From: an uncultured bacterium
GTDB taxonomy: Bacteria; Myxococcota_A; Polyangia; Polyangiales; Houyiibacteriaceae
NCBI GenBank assembly: GCA_938024995.1
Contig: CALJDU010000076.1
Coordinates: 1 to 64,000, forward strand
Length of the DNA: 64,000 bases
Direction: 5' to 3'
Shown here: positions 36,085 to 45,554 of the stretch, in pieces
Numbering within the stretch: position 1 is the first letter of the stretch
How the letters are laid out: each line of letters begins with the position of its first letter
Made by a program: the position numbers and the translations under genes
Notes under the pieces: model-generated
Told to the model about the DNA's origin: nothing
Databases searched by the model: none
What the model saw: the letters and a program-made list of their open reading frames with translations, nothing else

Positions 36085-36789
36085 TTGCCGGACCACGAAG
36101 CAGAGGAGATCGCCTGGAACGAGGACGGGGTTATCCTGGCCTCGGGCAGCTCGATCTTCTCTGTGCGCTTAACGTGGGCGCAGATCCGCGTGATCGAGCC
36201 CCACGCCGTGTTCCCCTTCATCCGGATCGCGTGGAACGACGTGGTTGAGCAAGAGCGCTTGATGCCGCGCGCCGACGTCATCTTGACCCGGCTCAACTAC
36301 AACAAGCTGGAAGCGAACTTCGTCGACTTCTTAGAAGCTGCCGAAGCGCGCCTTGGAGAGCGCGTCCAGCGTTCAGGATGGTGGGCTCGCGACCCGAGTC
36401 CGTTCGAGGAGATCGATCCCTCGCGCTGGCCAAAGAAGTCACGCGGCGGCTATCGCGGCGCAGGCAACACGGAGACGATCATCTACAAGCGCCAAGCGCT
36501 GCCCTTCGACCTCGCGCTTGGCGCGATGTTCAGTCGCTTCCAAGCCGACGAACGGTACCACTTGCGCCCGACCAAGTGCGCGTTGACGGACGACCATCTC
36601 TACGCGGCCGGTCGCTCCAAGAAGCTCTACCGAGCGCCGCTCGCTCGGCTTCACCGAGGTCGCACAATCGGCCACATCGTTCGCAAGGCGCCGCGACCCT
36701 TCGGCGTCTTCTTTGGTCGTCGCGCGTTCCTTCACCTGCGTCTGTTGTTCGACCACAAGCTGATCAAGGCGCTCTTTCAGAAGATATAG
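36085..36789 (+). CDS. Hypothetical protein (TTG start)
   Basis: 234 aa, no family recognised. Confidence 0.5.
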   Translation: MPDHEAEEIAWNEDGVILASGSSIFSVRLTWAQIRVIEPHAVFPFIRIAWNDVVEQERLMPRADVILTRLNYNKLEANFVDFLEAAEARLGERVQRSGWWARDPSPFEEIDPSRWPKKSRGGYRGAGNTETIIYKRQALPFDLALGAMFSRFQADERYHLRPTKCALTDDHLYAAGRSKKLYRAPLARLHRGRTIGHIVRKAPRPFGVFFGRRAFLHLRLLFDHKLIKALFQKI

Positions 36790-36806
36790 CGGCTCGCGGC
36801 CGACCC

Positions 36807-37421
36807 TTAGTCGACGAAGCCCCATTCGCGCGCGTAGCGACCGACCTCGCTGACATGGCTGAGCTTGAGCTTGGTGCGGACGCGCTCGACGTGCGTGTAG
36901 ACCGTGCTGAGCGAGACCCCGATGTCGAACGCGATCTCCTTGGGCGTCTGGCACGCGACCAGCTGTTCAAAGACTTGGTATTCGCGCTTGGTGAGCGTCT
37001 CGTGGGGCGCGGCGCCGACCTCTTTCATGAGCGCGCGGAGCTCCTCGGGGAGCACCTCGTTGCCCTTGTGCACTTCGCGGATGGCGAGCTCGAGCGCGTC
37101 GAGCGTGCTGGACTTGGAGACGTAGCCGGACGCGCCACCCGAGGCCAGGTTCGCGACCAAAGCGTCCGGGCTCCGTAGCGTGAATAAGATCACCCGGACG
37201 CCGCGCGCGACGAGCTCCTGCATGCTCGCGCGTCCCTTCACGCCGGGCATCTGCACGTCCATCACGACGACATCGGGCAGCTCTTGATCGAGATGGGCGG
37301 ACAGCTCCTCGAAGGAGTTCCCGGACGCGAGGACCTCGATGCCCTCGACCCGAACCAGGTGACGCCGAACCCCTTCGACGATAACGGGGTGGTCGTCCGC
37401 GATGACGACGCGAACCGTCAC
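36807..37421 (-). CDS. NarL/LuxR-family response regulator
   Basis: VVIADDHPVIVEGVRRHL..DVVVMDVQMPG; HTH LTKREYQVFEQLVACQTPKEIAFDIGVSLSTVYTHVERVRTKL. Confidence 0.88.
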   Translation of the reverse strand: MTVRVVIADDHPVIVEGVRRHLVRVEGIEVLASGNSFEELSAHLDQELPDVVVMDVQMPGVKGRASMQELVARGVRVILFTLRSPDALVANLASGGASGYVSKSSTLDALELAIREVHKGNEVLPEELRALMKEVGAAPHETLTKREYQVFEQLVACQTPKEIAFDIGVSLSTVYTHVERVRTKLKLSHVSEVGRYAREWGFVD

Positions 37422-38710
37422 GCTGAGCGCTCCGCCGGGAGCCGTACCTCGATCTCGGTTCCAGCGTCATCGCTCGAGACGCTGAAGGCGCCGCCGAGCG
37501 CGGTCGCGCGCTCTCGCATCCCGATCAAGCCCCAACCGCTCGGGTCATGGTCGACGTCAAAGCCGGCGCCGTCGTCTCGCACGCGCACAACAACCTCGTC
37601 TTCTTCCTCGAACACCGCGACTTCGGTCTGCTCCGCGTTCGCGTGCTTGAGCACATTGGTGAGCGCCTCTTGCACCGTTCGATAGATGGCTTCGCGGGTG
37701 GCGGTGGAGATCTCATCGCCGACCGCGACGTTCGTCTTCAGCTGCAGCTGCGAGCGTTCTTGAATCGGCTGCACCAGCTGGGCGATCGTGGTCTGCATAT
37801 CGACCGGTGCGGTCGTGTGATTGCGCAGGCCCGAGACGAGGCGCTTCGATGAGTTCGCGAGCGTCTCGATGATGTCGTTCAAAAAGCGTAGCTCCTCTGC
37901 GCTCTGTTCGTCTTCGTTGAAGGAGCGCGCGAGGTTGTTGAGCTCCATCCGCGCGCCCACGATGAGTTGTCCGAGATCGTCATGAAGCGCGCGCGCGAGA
38001 TCAGCGCGCTCATCGATCCGGACCGTCTCGAGCTGACCCGCCAACTTGTGCACCGTGTTCGTCTTGACGATGACCTCTTCGGCGAGCTCCGCGTTGAACT
38101 TTGCGAGCTGAAGCTTCTGACGCTCAATGGTTCGCGAGAAGAGGAAGCGATCCCGAGTCAGGCCATAGACCCAGTGCGAGAGGAGCACGCTGACTAACGT
38201 GAAGGACGCGAGGTACATCGCCGGGATGTGGATGTATGGGTGGTCGAGGTACTCGGGGTGCGGGAGGAAGTAGGCGAGGAGGAAAGGGAGGAGGATCGCG
38301 AGCGTCATCCCGATCCGTGGCCCCAGCGCGCACGGGAGCACGACCGTGAGCGGCGGCAGAACGTAGACGTTGTAGAAGAAGGGACCGTCGAGGTTGCCGA
38401 GCGAGCCGAGCAAAGTACCGCCGGCAAACGAGACCACGCTAAACGCCAGACACGCGCACGCGAGCGGGTGTTTCGCGCCGATCTGCGTGTAACGAACCAT
38501 CGCCCAACAGAGCGCGGAGCCAAGGATCTGGATCGGGAGCCAGCGCGCGGCGAGCTCTGCTTGAACCTTCCCTGGGTGGCCGATCTGACCCACGATGAAC
38601 GCGACGAAAAAGATGCAGGTGAACAACGCCGCGCCGTACTCCACACGGCCGCGTGTCGAATCACGGGCAAAGTCCTCGAACGCTTCCAGTGCTTCTGGCG
38701 CGTAACCCAT
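37418..38710 (-). CDS. NarX-type sensor histidine kinase (HisKA_3/HATPase) with multi-TM sensor
   Basis: DERADLARALHDDLGQLIVGARMELNN; TREAIYRTVQEALTNVLKHANA; GWGLIGMRERATALGG; 4-bp overlap with its regulator. Confidence 0.87.
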   Translation of the reverse strand: MGYAPEALEAFEDFARDSTRGRVEYGAALFTCIFFVAFIVGQIGHPGKVQAELAARWLPIQILGSALCWAMVRYTQIGAKHPLACACLAFSVVSFAGGTLLGSLGNLDGPFFYNVYVLPPLTVVLPCALGPRIGMTLAILLPFLLAYFLPHPEYLDHPYIHIPAMYLASFTLVSVLLSHWVYGLTRDRFLFSRTIERQKLQLAKFNAELAEEVIVKTNTVHKLAGQLETVRIDERADLARALHDDLGQLIVGARMELNNLARSFNEDEQSAEELRFLNDIIETLANSSKRLVSGLRNHTTAPVDMQTTIAQLVQPIQERSQLQLKTNVAVGDEISTATREAIYRTVQEALTNVLKHANAEQTEVAVFEEEDEVVVRVRDDGAGFDVDHDPSGWGLIGMRERATALGGAFSVSSDDAGTEIEVRLPAERSA

Positions 38711-39068
38711 CCGAGCTCCCAAGTTACCAGATGGGAAGGGCATGACGATCATCGAACTTGCGCTGGACACCATGTCGACCTTTGACTGGAGGTCGCGTGC
38801 GCGATTCAAAAGCGATCGTGAACACCACTCCGGGGAACAAGGGTCAACTTGGTGCGTGTTGGTCGCGAAGCCTAGTGACCCAACTTGTTCAATTCGCGAC
38901 GTCGCTCAAGACGCGAGAGGATGTCCAAGACCTGTTGAACACCACGTCGCGGGTGAACACAATTGACGGGCACATTGCGCGTTCGTGCACCGCAAGTTGA
39001 GGAGCAGGTTTGGACTAGCGCATCTCATAACCTTGGTGCTCGGGTGGTTGCCGACGGACGTGATCGCT

Positions 39069-40115
39069 CTAGCCGGCCGCGGCGCGAAGCTTCTTCACGT
39101 CGTCCGGCTCCGCGATCACGATCAGCGCGTCACCCGGCGCGAGTTCATGGTCGCCGCCTGGGTTGTAGGTGTACTCGCCGCCCTCTGTGCGGACCGCGAT
39201 CACGAGCGCGCCGATGTCGCGGATGTCGGAGTCCGCGAGCGTTTGTCCCGCGAGGTGGCTTTGATTCGTGATCGTGACGTCTTCAATGCGAAGCGTACGG
39301 CTCCCGCCGTGGAGAACCTTGTCGAGGAACTCAACCGCCGCCGGACGGATCATCTCGGCGACGAGTCGCATCCCACCGATGCGGTTCGGAGACACGATCG
39401 CGTCGGCTCCGCCGAGCCGCAGCTTTCGTCTCGCGCTCGCCTCGACCGCTTTGGCGACGATGCGCGCGTCGCGGTTGGCGTCACGCGCGGTGACCGTCAC
39501 GAAGAGGTTGTCCTTGTCTTCGCTCAGGCACGCGATGATCCCAGTCGCGCGGCTGACTCCGGCTCGCTCAAGCGCGTGGTCGTCGGTCGCGTCGCCGGTG
39601 ACGTGCAAGATCTCCGTCGCGAGATCTTCCGCGAGCACCCGGACCCGTTCTTCGTCGAGATCGATCACCACGAACGGTGACCCCACCGCGACGAGCTCAC
39701 GGATGACGTGCTCGCCCGTGTTGCCTGCGCCGCAGACAATCACGTGGTTCTTGAGTCGATCGATGCGCCCGGTCATTCTTCGCTGGCGCAGCATACCTTG
39801 CAGGTCGCCTTCGACCACGAGCGCGGTCAGGTTTGATAGGAAGTAAAGAAGGGTCCCGGTCCCGACCAAGATGAGCAGCAGCGTCACGACGCGCGCCATC
39901 GGGATGTGCTGCATGCCTTCGAGGGTCTCGGCGAAGCCGACCGTCGAGAGCGTGATGATGGTCATGTAGAGGCAGTCGAACCACGCCCAGCGACCGTTCC
40001 CGATCCGGTAGTACGCCGTCGCGCCCATCAAAACGACGCAGGTCAGGATCAGCGCCGCGACAAAGAGGCGCCCGATGACGTTGGTTCGAAGATCATCGGG
40101 GAGTCGCTGCGCCAC
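39069..40115 (-). CDS. Potassium channel with TrkA-N and TrkA-C domains
   Basis: FDCLYMTIITLSTVGFAET filter; HVIVCGAGNTGEHVIRELVAVGSPFVVIDLDEERV Rossmann; C-terminal GGEYTYNPGGDHELAPGDALIVIAEPDD. Confidence 0.88.
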   Translation of the reverse strand: MAQRLPDDLRTNVIGRLFVAALILTCVVLMGATAYYRIGNGRWAWFDCLYMTIITLSTVGFAETLEGMQHIPMARVVTLLLILVGTGTLLYFLSNLTALVVEGDLQGMLRQRRMTGRIDRLKNHVIVCGAGNTGEHVIRELVAVGSPFVVIDLDEERVRVLAEDLATEILHVTGDATDDHALERAGVSRATGIIACLSEDKDNLFVTVTARDANRDARIVAKAVEASARRKLRLGGADAIVSPNRIGGMRLVAEMIRPAAVEFLDKVLHGGSRTLRIEDVTITNQSHLAGQTLADSDIRDIGALVIAVRTEGGEYTYNPGGDHELAPGDALIVIAEPDDVKKLRAAAG

Positions 40116-40194
40116 GGGCGTAGGATGTCGGTGCCTGCCATAGAGTCAACGGCTCCACCGATCTTCGCGTCCTCCGAAGACCACCGCGGAGTAC

Positions 40195-41784
40195 TTGACC
40201 GAGGCATCGCGCACGTCGGACAACGCCCCCGTGACCGATCACGACCTCGAGAACAACGAGCAAGCGAGCGACGCCCCGGCCTCCGTGGAGACCAAGCGGG
40301 CAGGCCGCGGCCTGATCTCGATCGCGGGCGCGAAGATCTTTTTCATCCTGACGAGCTACGCGGTGCAGCTCTCGCTCCCGCGGCTCCTCGAGACCCCGGA
40401 GATGTTCGGCCTCTATTCGGCGGCGATGAGCGGCGTCTCGATCCTCAACAACGTCCTGATCGCCTCAACCATCCAGTCCGTGAGCAAGTTTGTCTCGGAA
40501 GATGAGTCGCGGGGGCCCAAGGTCATCCGCGACGCGCTGAAGATCCAGTTGGTCATCGGCGGCGCGCTCGCGATGATCCTATTTACGGCTGCGCCGATGC
40601 TCGCCGAGTTCCTGCTCGACGACGCGCTGACTCCGCTTCTTCGGGTCGCTTCGTTGGTCGTGTTCTCGTACTCGCTCTACGCGGTCTTTGTCGGTTCGCT
40701 CAACGGGCGCCGCCTCTTTCAGAAGCAAGCGATGCTCGACGTCACCTTCTCGACGTTGAGAACGGGCGGCATCTTGACCGGCGCGGCACTCGGCTTTGGT
40801 GCGCTCGGCGCGCTGAGCGGGTTCTCGGGCGCCGCGGTTTGCATCGCGCTCGCGGCCGCTGCGTTCGTCGGGTTCGGCAAAGCGGGGCGCGCGCTTCCGC
40901 TCAAGACCTGGTTCGCGTTCATGGCGCCGATCTGGCTCTACCAAGGGTTCCTCAACGGCGTGCTGCAGCTCGACGTGCAGATCCTCAAGAAGACGATCGC
41001 GGAGCTCGCGATGATGGACGGCGCGGCGATGACCGATGCCGCGGGGCTCGCGAGCGAACACGTCGGCTTCTATCGCGCCGCGCAGACGTTCGCGTTCGTT
41101 CCCTATCAGCTGATCTTGTCGATGACCTTCATCGTCTTCCCGATGATCTCGCGCGCGACCAGTGATGGTGATCTCGAGAGCGCGCGCTCAACGATCCGCG
41201 CCGCGATGCGCTTCTCGCTCTTGGTGCTCTTGGCCATCGCGGCTCCGATCAGTGGCTCGGCCGACGGCGTGCTCCGAATCGCGTACCCCGAGGCGTACTT
41301 GGTCGGTGCTCCCGCGCTCAGCATCCTGGTCCTCGGGATGGTGTTCTTCGCGCTCTTCGTGATCGCCGCGACGGTCTTGAGCAGCGCCGGCAAGCCGAGC
41401 CACGCGGCGGTCATCGCGCTCATCGCGTTGATCGTCGTCGTCATCGCGAACCGCGTCTTGATCACGCGCGCCGGCGTCCTGAACTTTGAGGCGCTCCCGA
41501 TGGCGGCGTTGGCGACGACGCTCGGTACCATCGTCGCCTTTGCGCTCGCGGGCGGTGCAGTGTTCTTCCGCTTCCGCGCGCTCTTCGGGATCCTAACGCT
41601 CGCGCGCGCTTCGATCGCCGCGGTGGTCGCGTACTTCATCGCGCAGAACGTCCCGCACGACAGCCGCATCCTCGCGATCGGCGCGCTGGCCGCGGGCTTC
41701 TTCGGCTTCCTGGGCGTGCTCGTGATCACGCGCGAGGTCACCGGACGCGACCTGGCCGCCGTGAAGCAGATCATCGGTCGCTAG
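40195..41784 (+). CDS. Wzx/MATE-like polysaccharide flippase
   Basis: About 12-14 TM protein; GLISIAGAKIFFILTSYAVQLSLPRLLETPEMFGLYSAAMS. TTG start; GTG at 40231 possible. Confidence 0.78.
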   Translation: MTEASRTSDNAPVTDHDLENNEQASDAPASVETKRAGRGLISIAGAKIFFILTSYAVQLSLPRLLETPEMFGLYSAAMSGVSILNNVLIASTIQSVSKFVSEDESRGPKVIRDALKIQLVIGGALAMILFTAAPMLAEFLLDDALTPLLRVASLVVFSYSLYAVFVGSLNGRRLFQKQAMLDVTFSTLRTGGILTGAALGFGALGALSGFSGAAVCIALAAAAFVGFGKAGRALPLKTWFAFMAPIWLYQGFLNGVLQLDVQILKKTIAELAMMDGAAMTDAAGLASEHVGFYRAAQTFAFVPYQLILSMTFIVFPMISRATSDGDLESARSTIRAAMRFSLLVLLAIAAPISGSADGVLRIAYPEAYLVGAPALSILVLGMVFFALFVIAATVLSSAGKPSHAAVIALIALIVVVIANRVLITRAGVLNFEALPMAALATTLGTIVAFALAGGAVFFRFRALFGILTLARASIAAVVAYFIAQNVPHDSRILAIGALAAGFFGFLGVLVITREVTGRDLAAVKQIIGR

Positions 41785-41811
41785 CCTGCTGCTCGTGTCA
41801 CGGTGCTCGCG

Positions 41812-42807
41812 TCACCAGCCGCTGGCGGCGCGGCGCGAGAGCCAAACCGGGTGCGAGAAGCGCGTCGTCGTGGGTGGCGCGAATCGGACTCTCGCGCGCG
41901 ACACGACCGCCGCGATGCACTCACGCATCGCGATGTGTTCGCCTGTGATCGAGGTGCGGAGGTTCGCGAGCGAGACCCGACCGCGCGGCGTCACGTCGAC
42001 GTCGATCCAGTTCTTGCCCCAGTCGCCGTCGACGCACTCATTCATCTCATCCCGGTGCTTGTTGAGCGCCGCGTGCACCCGCGGCTCCAGGGTCAGCTGC
42101 GGATCGGGATCGCGCCGCGTCGCGGGCTGACGCGCCAACTGGTAGACGCGGGCCAAGTGAACGGAGGGCGCGTGACGCGCGCGGTAGTTGAGGTGACGCG
42201 TCGATCGGTGAACCGCGCGACGCGCGCAGATCATCAACGCGCGATCCGCCGGCGTCGGCCAGAGGGTCACGCGGATCTTAAAGTGGCGTCCGTCTTCCGG
42301 GTCCTGCGCGCCGGTCACGGTGACCCGCAGCCGGGTGTCGCGACGACGCGGACAGCGCTCGATCCAGGGACGCGCGTGGTCGAGCGCTTGGGTGAGCTCC
42401 TCCAGCGTGACCGCGTTCGGCAACCGCGGACGGGTCAGCTCGAAGAAGGTCGTGATGAGGAGCATCTCGCGTTCGACCGGACGGGTCAGTTGCAGCCCCT
42501 CGCGGAGCTGACGCTCGGCGCACGTCAGATCGATCCGCCGATGCTCATCGTAGAGCCCGATGTTGGGTGCGCGCGCACCCGCGGGGTAGACGACTCGAAT
42601 GACCGTTCGCTGTGGCGGACCGTCCTGCATCAGGCGGCGCGGCGGCGGGCGGAGACAACGAATGATCTCTTCCCCCATGCCGCGAAGTTGAGCGTCGACC
42701 TCCGCGCGCGAGGTCCGCGCGCTCTCGGCTGCTGGCTCGTCCTGCGCGGCCGCGGGACGGAGCGCGGTCACCGTCAAGACCAGTAGAGCTATGAGCGCGC
42801 CGCGCAT
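41812..42807 (-). CDS. Secreted protein with AgmX/PglI-like repeats (tentative)
   Basis: Signal peptide; NKHRDEMNECVDGDWGKNWIDVDVTPRGRVSLANLRTSITGEHIAMRECIAAVVSRARVRF. Confidence 0.6.
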   Translation of the reverse strand: MRGALIALLVLTVTALRPAAAQDEPAAESARTSRAEVDAQLRGMGEEIIRCLRPPPRRLMQDGPPQRTVIRVVYPAGARAPNIGLYDEHRRIDLTCAERQLREGLQLTRPVEREMLLITTFFELTRPRLPNAVTLEELTQALDHARPWIERCPRRRDTRLRVTVTGAQDPEDGRHFKIRVTLWPTPADRALMICARRAVHRSTRHLNYRARHAPSVHLARVYQLARQPATRRDPDPQLTLEPRVHAALNKHRDEMNECVDGDWGKNWIDVDVTPRGRVSLANLRTSITGEHIAMRECIAAVVSRARVRFAPPTTTRFSHPVWLSRRAASGW

Positions 42808-42879
42808 CTCGCGACATCTAATCTGCTCGCGCGACCGCCGTCGACTTTCGGAACGTCCGGACGTCGCGTCGCGCCGTCT

Positions 42880-43359
42880 CTACAGAAGCGTGAAGACGAA
42901 CGCCGCTGCGACGCCGAGCAAAAGAAGCGCCGCGAGCGCGATCACGAGGGGCGCCCAGTTTTGCTCGGGCGGCGAGGAATAGACGCCGCGAAGGGACGGG
43001 ACGTCTGTCGGCGGCGGGTGGGTCGAGGTGACCGGGGCGCGTTGCTCCCAACGAAGCGGGAGCGTGAGCGGGACGGAGCGCCCCTTGCTGGTTTGCCCGT
43101 AGCGCGGGGGCGCGTCGAGGAGGCTGTACTTGATCTCGGCCTCGCCGCCGATCTTGCGGATGCGCTCCTCAAGCTCGTTGGCTTCGGACTCCTTCAGTCC
43201 GCTGCGAACGACAAGGGGGGCGGCGTTGACGATCGCGAGGGCGATGTCGATGTCGATCTCAAACTCGGCGGCCATCCGCGCCGATGCCGGTCTCGGGTCG
43301 GCCGCGAAGCCGTCCAGCTCGACGTCGAATCGATAGTCTTCGGTCGCGTCCTCGATCAC
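42880..43359 (-). CDS. L7/L12-like domain protein with C-terminal TM helix
   Basis: IALAIVNAAPLVVRSGLKESEANELEERIRKIGGEAEIKY; C-terminal hydrophobic anchor. Confidence 0.6.
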   Translation of the reverse strand: MIEDATEDYRFDVELDGFAADPRPASARMAAEFEIDIDIALAIVNAAPLVVRSGLKESEANELEERIRKIGGEAEIKYSLLDAPPRYGQTSKGRSVPLTLPLRWEQRAPVTSTHPPPTDVPSLRGVYSSPPEQNWAPLVIALAALLLLGVAAAFVFTLL

Positions 43360-43418
43360 GCGCGCATCGTAGCGAGGACGGCGCTCTCTTCAACGCTTCT
43401 GACGACCGCGCCGCGCTC

Positions 43419-45458
43419 TCATTGTTGCTCGGCGCGCTGCGCCTCTGCCGCGACGCGACTCGGGAGAACACGGAAGCCCGTCACCGGGTTCGAGATTGGC
43501 CCGCGAATTCGGCCCGACAACACCCGAACGGGTACCGGCGGGGTCAGCTCATAGCGGTAGCCGCGTGATCGAATTCGAAACGTCATCGCGCGACCGCGAT
43601 GGCGAATGTTGCGTGAGTACCGAACGTCGAGTGAGCCGTGTCGCGTGTGTCGACGATGGTCTAAGACGAACGATGAGAGCCGCACCGCGAGGTGATTGAA
43701 GAGGCGATGGCAGCCGTGACTCGAGCCGTTTGTGATCGAGCGGTAGCTCACCGAACCATGCACGCGGATCCCCTCGTCCTGAAAGCGCGGCGGCTCGTCC
43801 GGGTCGCGTGAGTTGACGACCTTGTGGTGCATCATCATCACGAGGCCAAACGCTGAGCGATAGCCGGGACCGAAGAGGCCGTGGTTGGGCGCCCAGCCGT
43901 CCGAGGTTCGGCGCACGAGCTCATCGTCGGGCGCGCTTCGAGGAGGGAGCCAAGCCGGCGCGGCGATCACGTCGCGCCAAACGCGGTCGCCGACGGACGA
44001 GTTTTTGTAGCGCAGCGCGGTGCCCCCACCCGGAACGTTCTCGGTCTTCCAGCCACCGATCGTCGTGCTCCAGCGGACGAGCGCGATGTCGCGACCCTCG
44101 TGATGTGTATAGAGCGTGAAGACGGGGCGCCGCTGTACGTGTTGCCGACGACGACGACCGTTCTCGTCGTAGGGGTATTGATAGAAGACGTCCCCGCGGT
44201 CGACCTCGGCCCGGAGCTCCATGTGCCCGCTGTGATATTCGGGGAGCGGGGGCAGCTCGATCGCGACCTCTTCGACGCCCGCTTCGAGAAGCGCGGAAAG
44301 CGATGCGCGCGCGCTCTCTACGCTGGTGAACCCAAGCGCTTCTGCCGCGCGTTCGGTCGCGGGCGTGATCAGATCAGGAGCGCCGTTGTCCGCCGCGGGC
44401 TGACGCGCGTCGTGACGAAACTCGGGGGCGTCGAGCGTACGACCGAGCGCGTCACCCCATTCACGCGTCGCCGACCCGTCCTCGAGGAGACCGGTCGCGG
44501 ACACGACGCGCTCACGCAAGACGCGCAGCAGTGTCTCGAAGTCTTGTTCGCGACTGTCTTGCCGAAGCGCCTGCCGCGTCGCCTCGTCGAGCAACCCACC
44601 GGAGACGATCATGTGCATGCGTTGGTACTTCGCGAGCCCGCCGCTGAGCCGCGTATCGAACACGCCGTACTCGCCGCGACGCGGATGAAGCTCTTCGCAC
44701 TCAAGATGGGCGCGCGCCGCTTCGATCGAATCGACAAAGGCGGATTGTCTCTCGAGCTGCGCGTAGTGCCGCCCGTGCTCGGGGTGCCCATCCAGCTCGG
44801 CAATGCTCGCGAGCCCGAGCTCTTCGGTGAGCCGTCCCAAGCGATGACGGAGATAGCGAACCGAGTTCGCGCGCGCGACCTGCTCTTCGCGCGTCGGTGC
44901 CCACGGACGGAGCGTCCCGCTCAGACGGTCGAGCGCGTCGTTATCGATCGAGGCGTGACAGGAGTGACGCTCGTCGTCGTTGAGCCGCGAGCGCATGACC
45001 GAGAGCGTCGGAAAGATGCCGAAGAGTTCTAGAAAACGCTCCGGCTCAAAGTCTTCTGGCAAGTCTTCGAAGCGCTCGTTCGCGAGCGCGATGATCACGT
45101 CGCGATAGGGAAGCGCGGGTACCGCTCCGTCGGGGTCTTCGTCGAAGATGCTCGCGGTCCAGTCGTCGCTCAGGTCGATGAGGGTGAGCCCGCGGTTCGC
45201 GACGTCCTCTCGGCAGACCTCTCCGGACTTATCGCCACCTGCGTAGATCGGGAGCGGGTCCTCGCAGGTTGGCGCGGCCGGTTCGACCGGTTCGACCGGG
45301 ACGTCTTCTTCGCGCTGCGCTTCGTCGATCCTCGTCTCTGCCGCCGGTTCCGGCGGCGCCGGGGTGGCCGCAGAGGCGCGTTCGGTATGAACCACCGCCC
45401 CTGCCGGCTCTTGGCAGGCCGCCGCGAGCAGTAGCAACGCAACGAGGAGCGACCTCAT
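43419..45458 (-). CDS. L,D-transpeptidase (YkuD-type) family lipoprotein
   Basis: Lipobox LLLAAACQEP; HGSVSYRSITNGSSHGCHRLFNHLAVRL catalytic motif. Confidence 0.75.
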   Translation of the reverse strand: MRSLLVALLLLAAACQEPAGAVVHTERASAATPAPPEPAAETRIDEAQREEDVPVEPVEPAAPTCEDPLPIYAGGDKSGEVCREDVANRGLTLIDLSDDWTASIFDEDPDGAVPALPYRDVIIALANERFEDLPEDFEPERFLELFGIFPTLSVMRSRLNDDERHSCHASIDNDALDRLSGTLRPWAPTREEQVARANSVRYLRHRLGRLTEELGLASIAELDGHPEHGRHYAQLERQSAFVDSIEAARAHLECEELHPRRGEYGVFDTRLSGGLAKYQRMHMIVSGGLLDEATRQALRQDSREQDFETLLRVLRERVVSATGLLEDGSATREWGDALGRTLDAPEFRHDARQPAADNGAPDLITPATERAAEALGFTSVESARASLSALLEAGVEEVAIELPPLPEYHSGHMELRAEVDRGDVFYQYPYDENGRRRRQHVQRRPVFTLYTHHEGRDIALVRWSTTIGGWKTENVPGGGTALRYKNSSVGDRVWRDVIAAPAWLPPRSAPDDELVRRTSDGWAPNHGLFGPGYRSAFGLVMMMHHKVVNSRDPDEPPRFQDEGIRVHGSVSYRSITNGSSHGCHRLFNHLAVRLSSFVLDHRRHTRHGSLDVRYSRNIRHRGRAMTFRIRSRGYRYELTPPVPVRVLSGRIRGPISNPVTGFRVLPSRVAAEAQRAEQQ

Positions 45459-45554
45459 GTTTTCAAGCTAACCACCGCCGCCCGCGAAACCACTCTGATC
45501 GGCGTGGCGCGACGTGGGTGTTGTGATCTGGCTCGCGATCCTCCGCGCGAACCT

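Noticed and set aside
38990-39060. Possible tRNA (CTCATAA anticodon-loop-like string at AGCGCATCTCATAACCTTGGTGC)
   Set aside because: Anticodon stem arms (CGCAT / CCTTG) do not pair and there is no GGTTCRANNCC T-arm or acceptor pairing.
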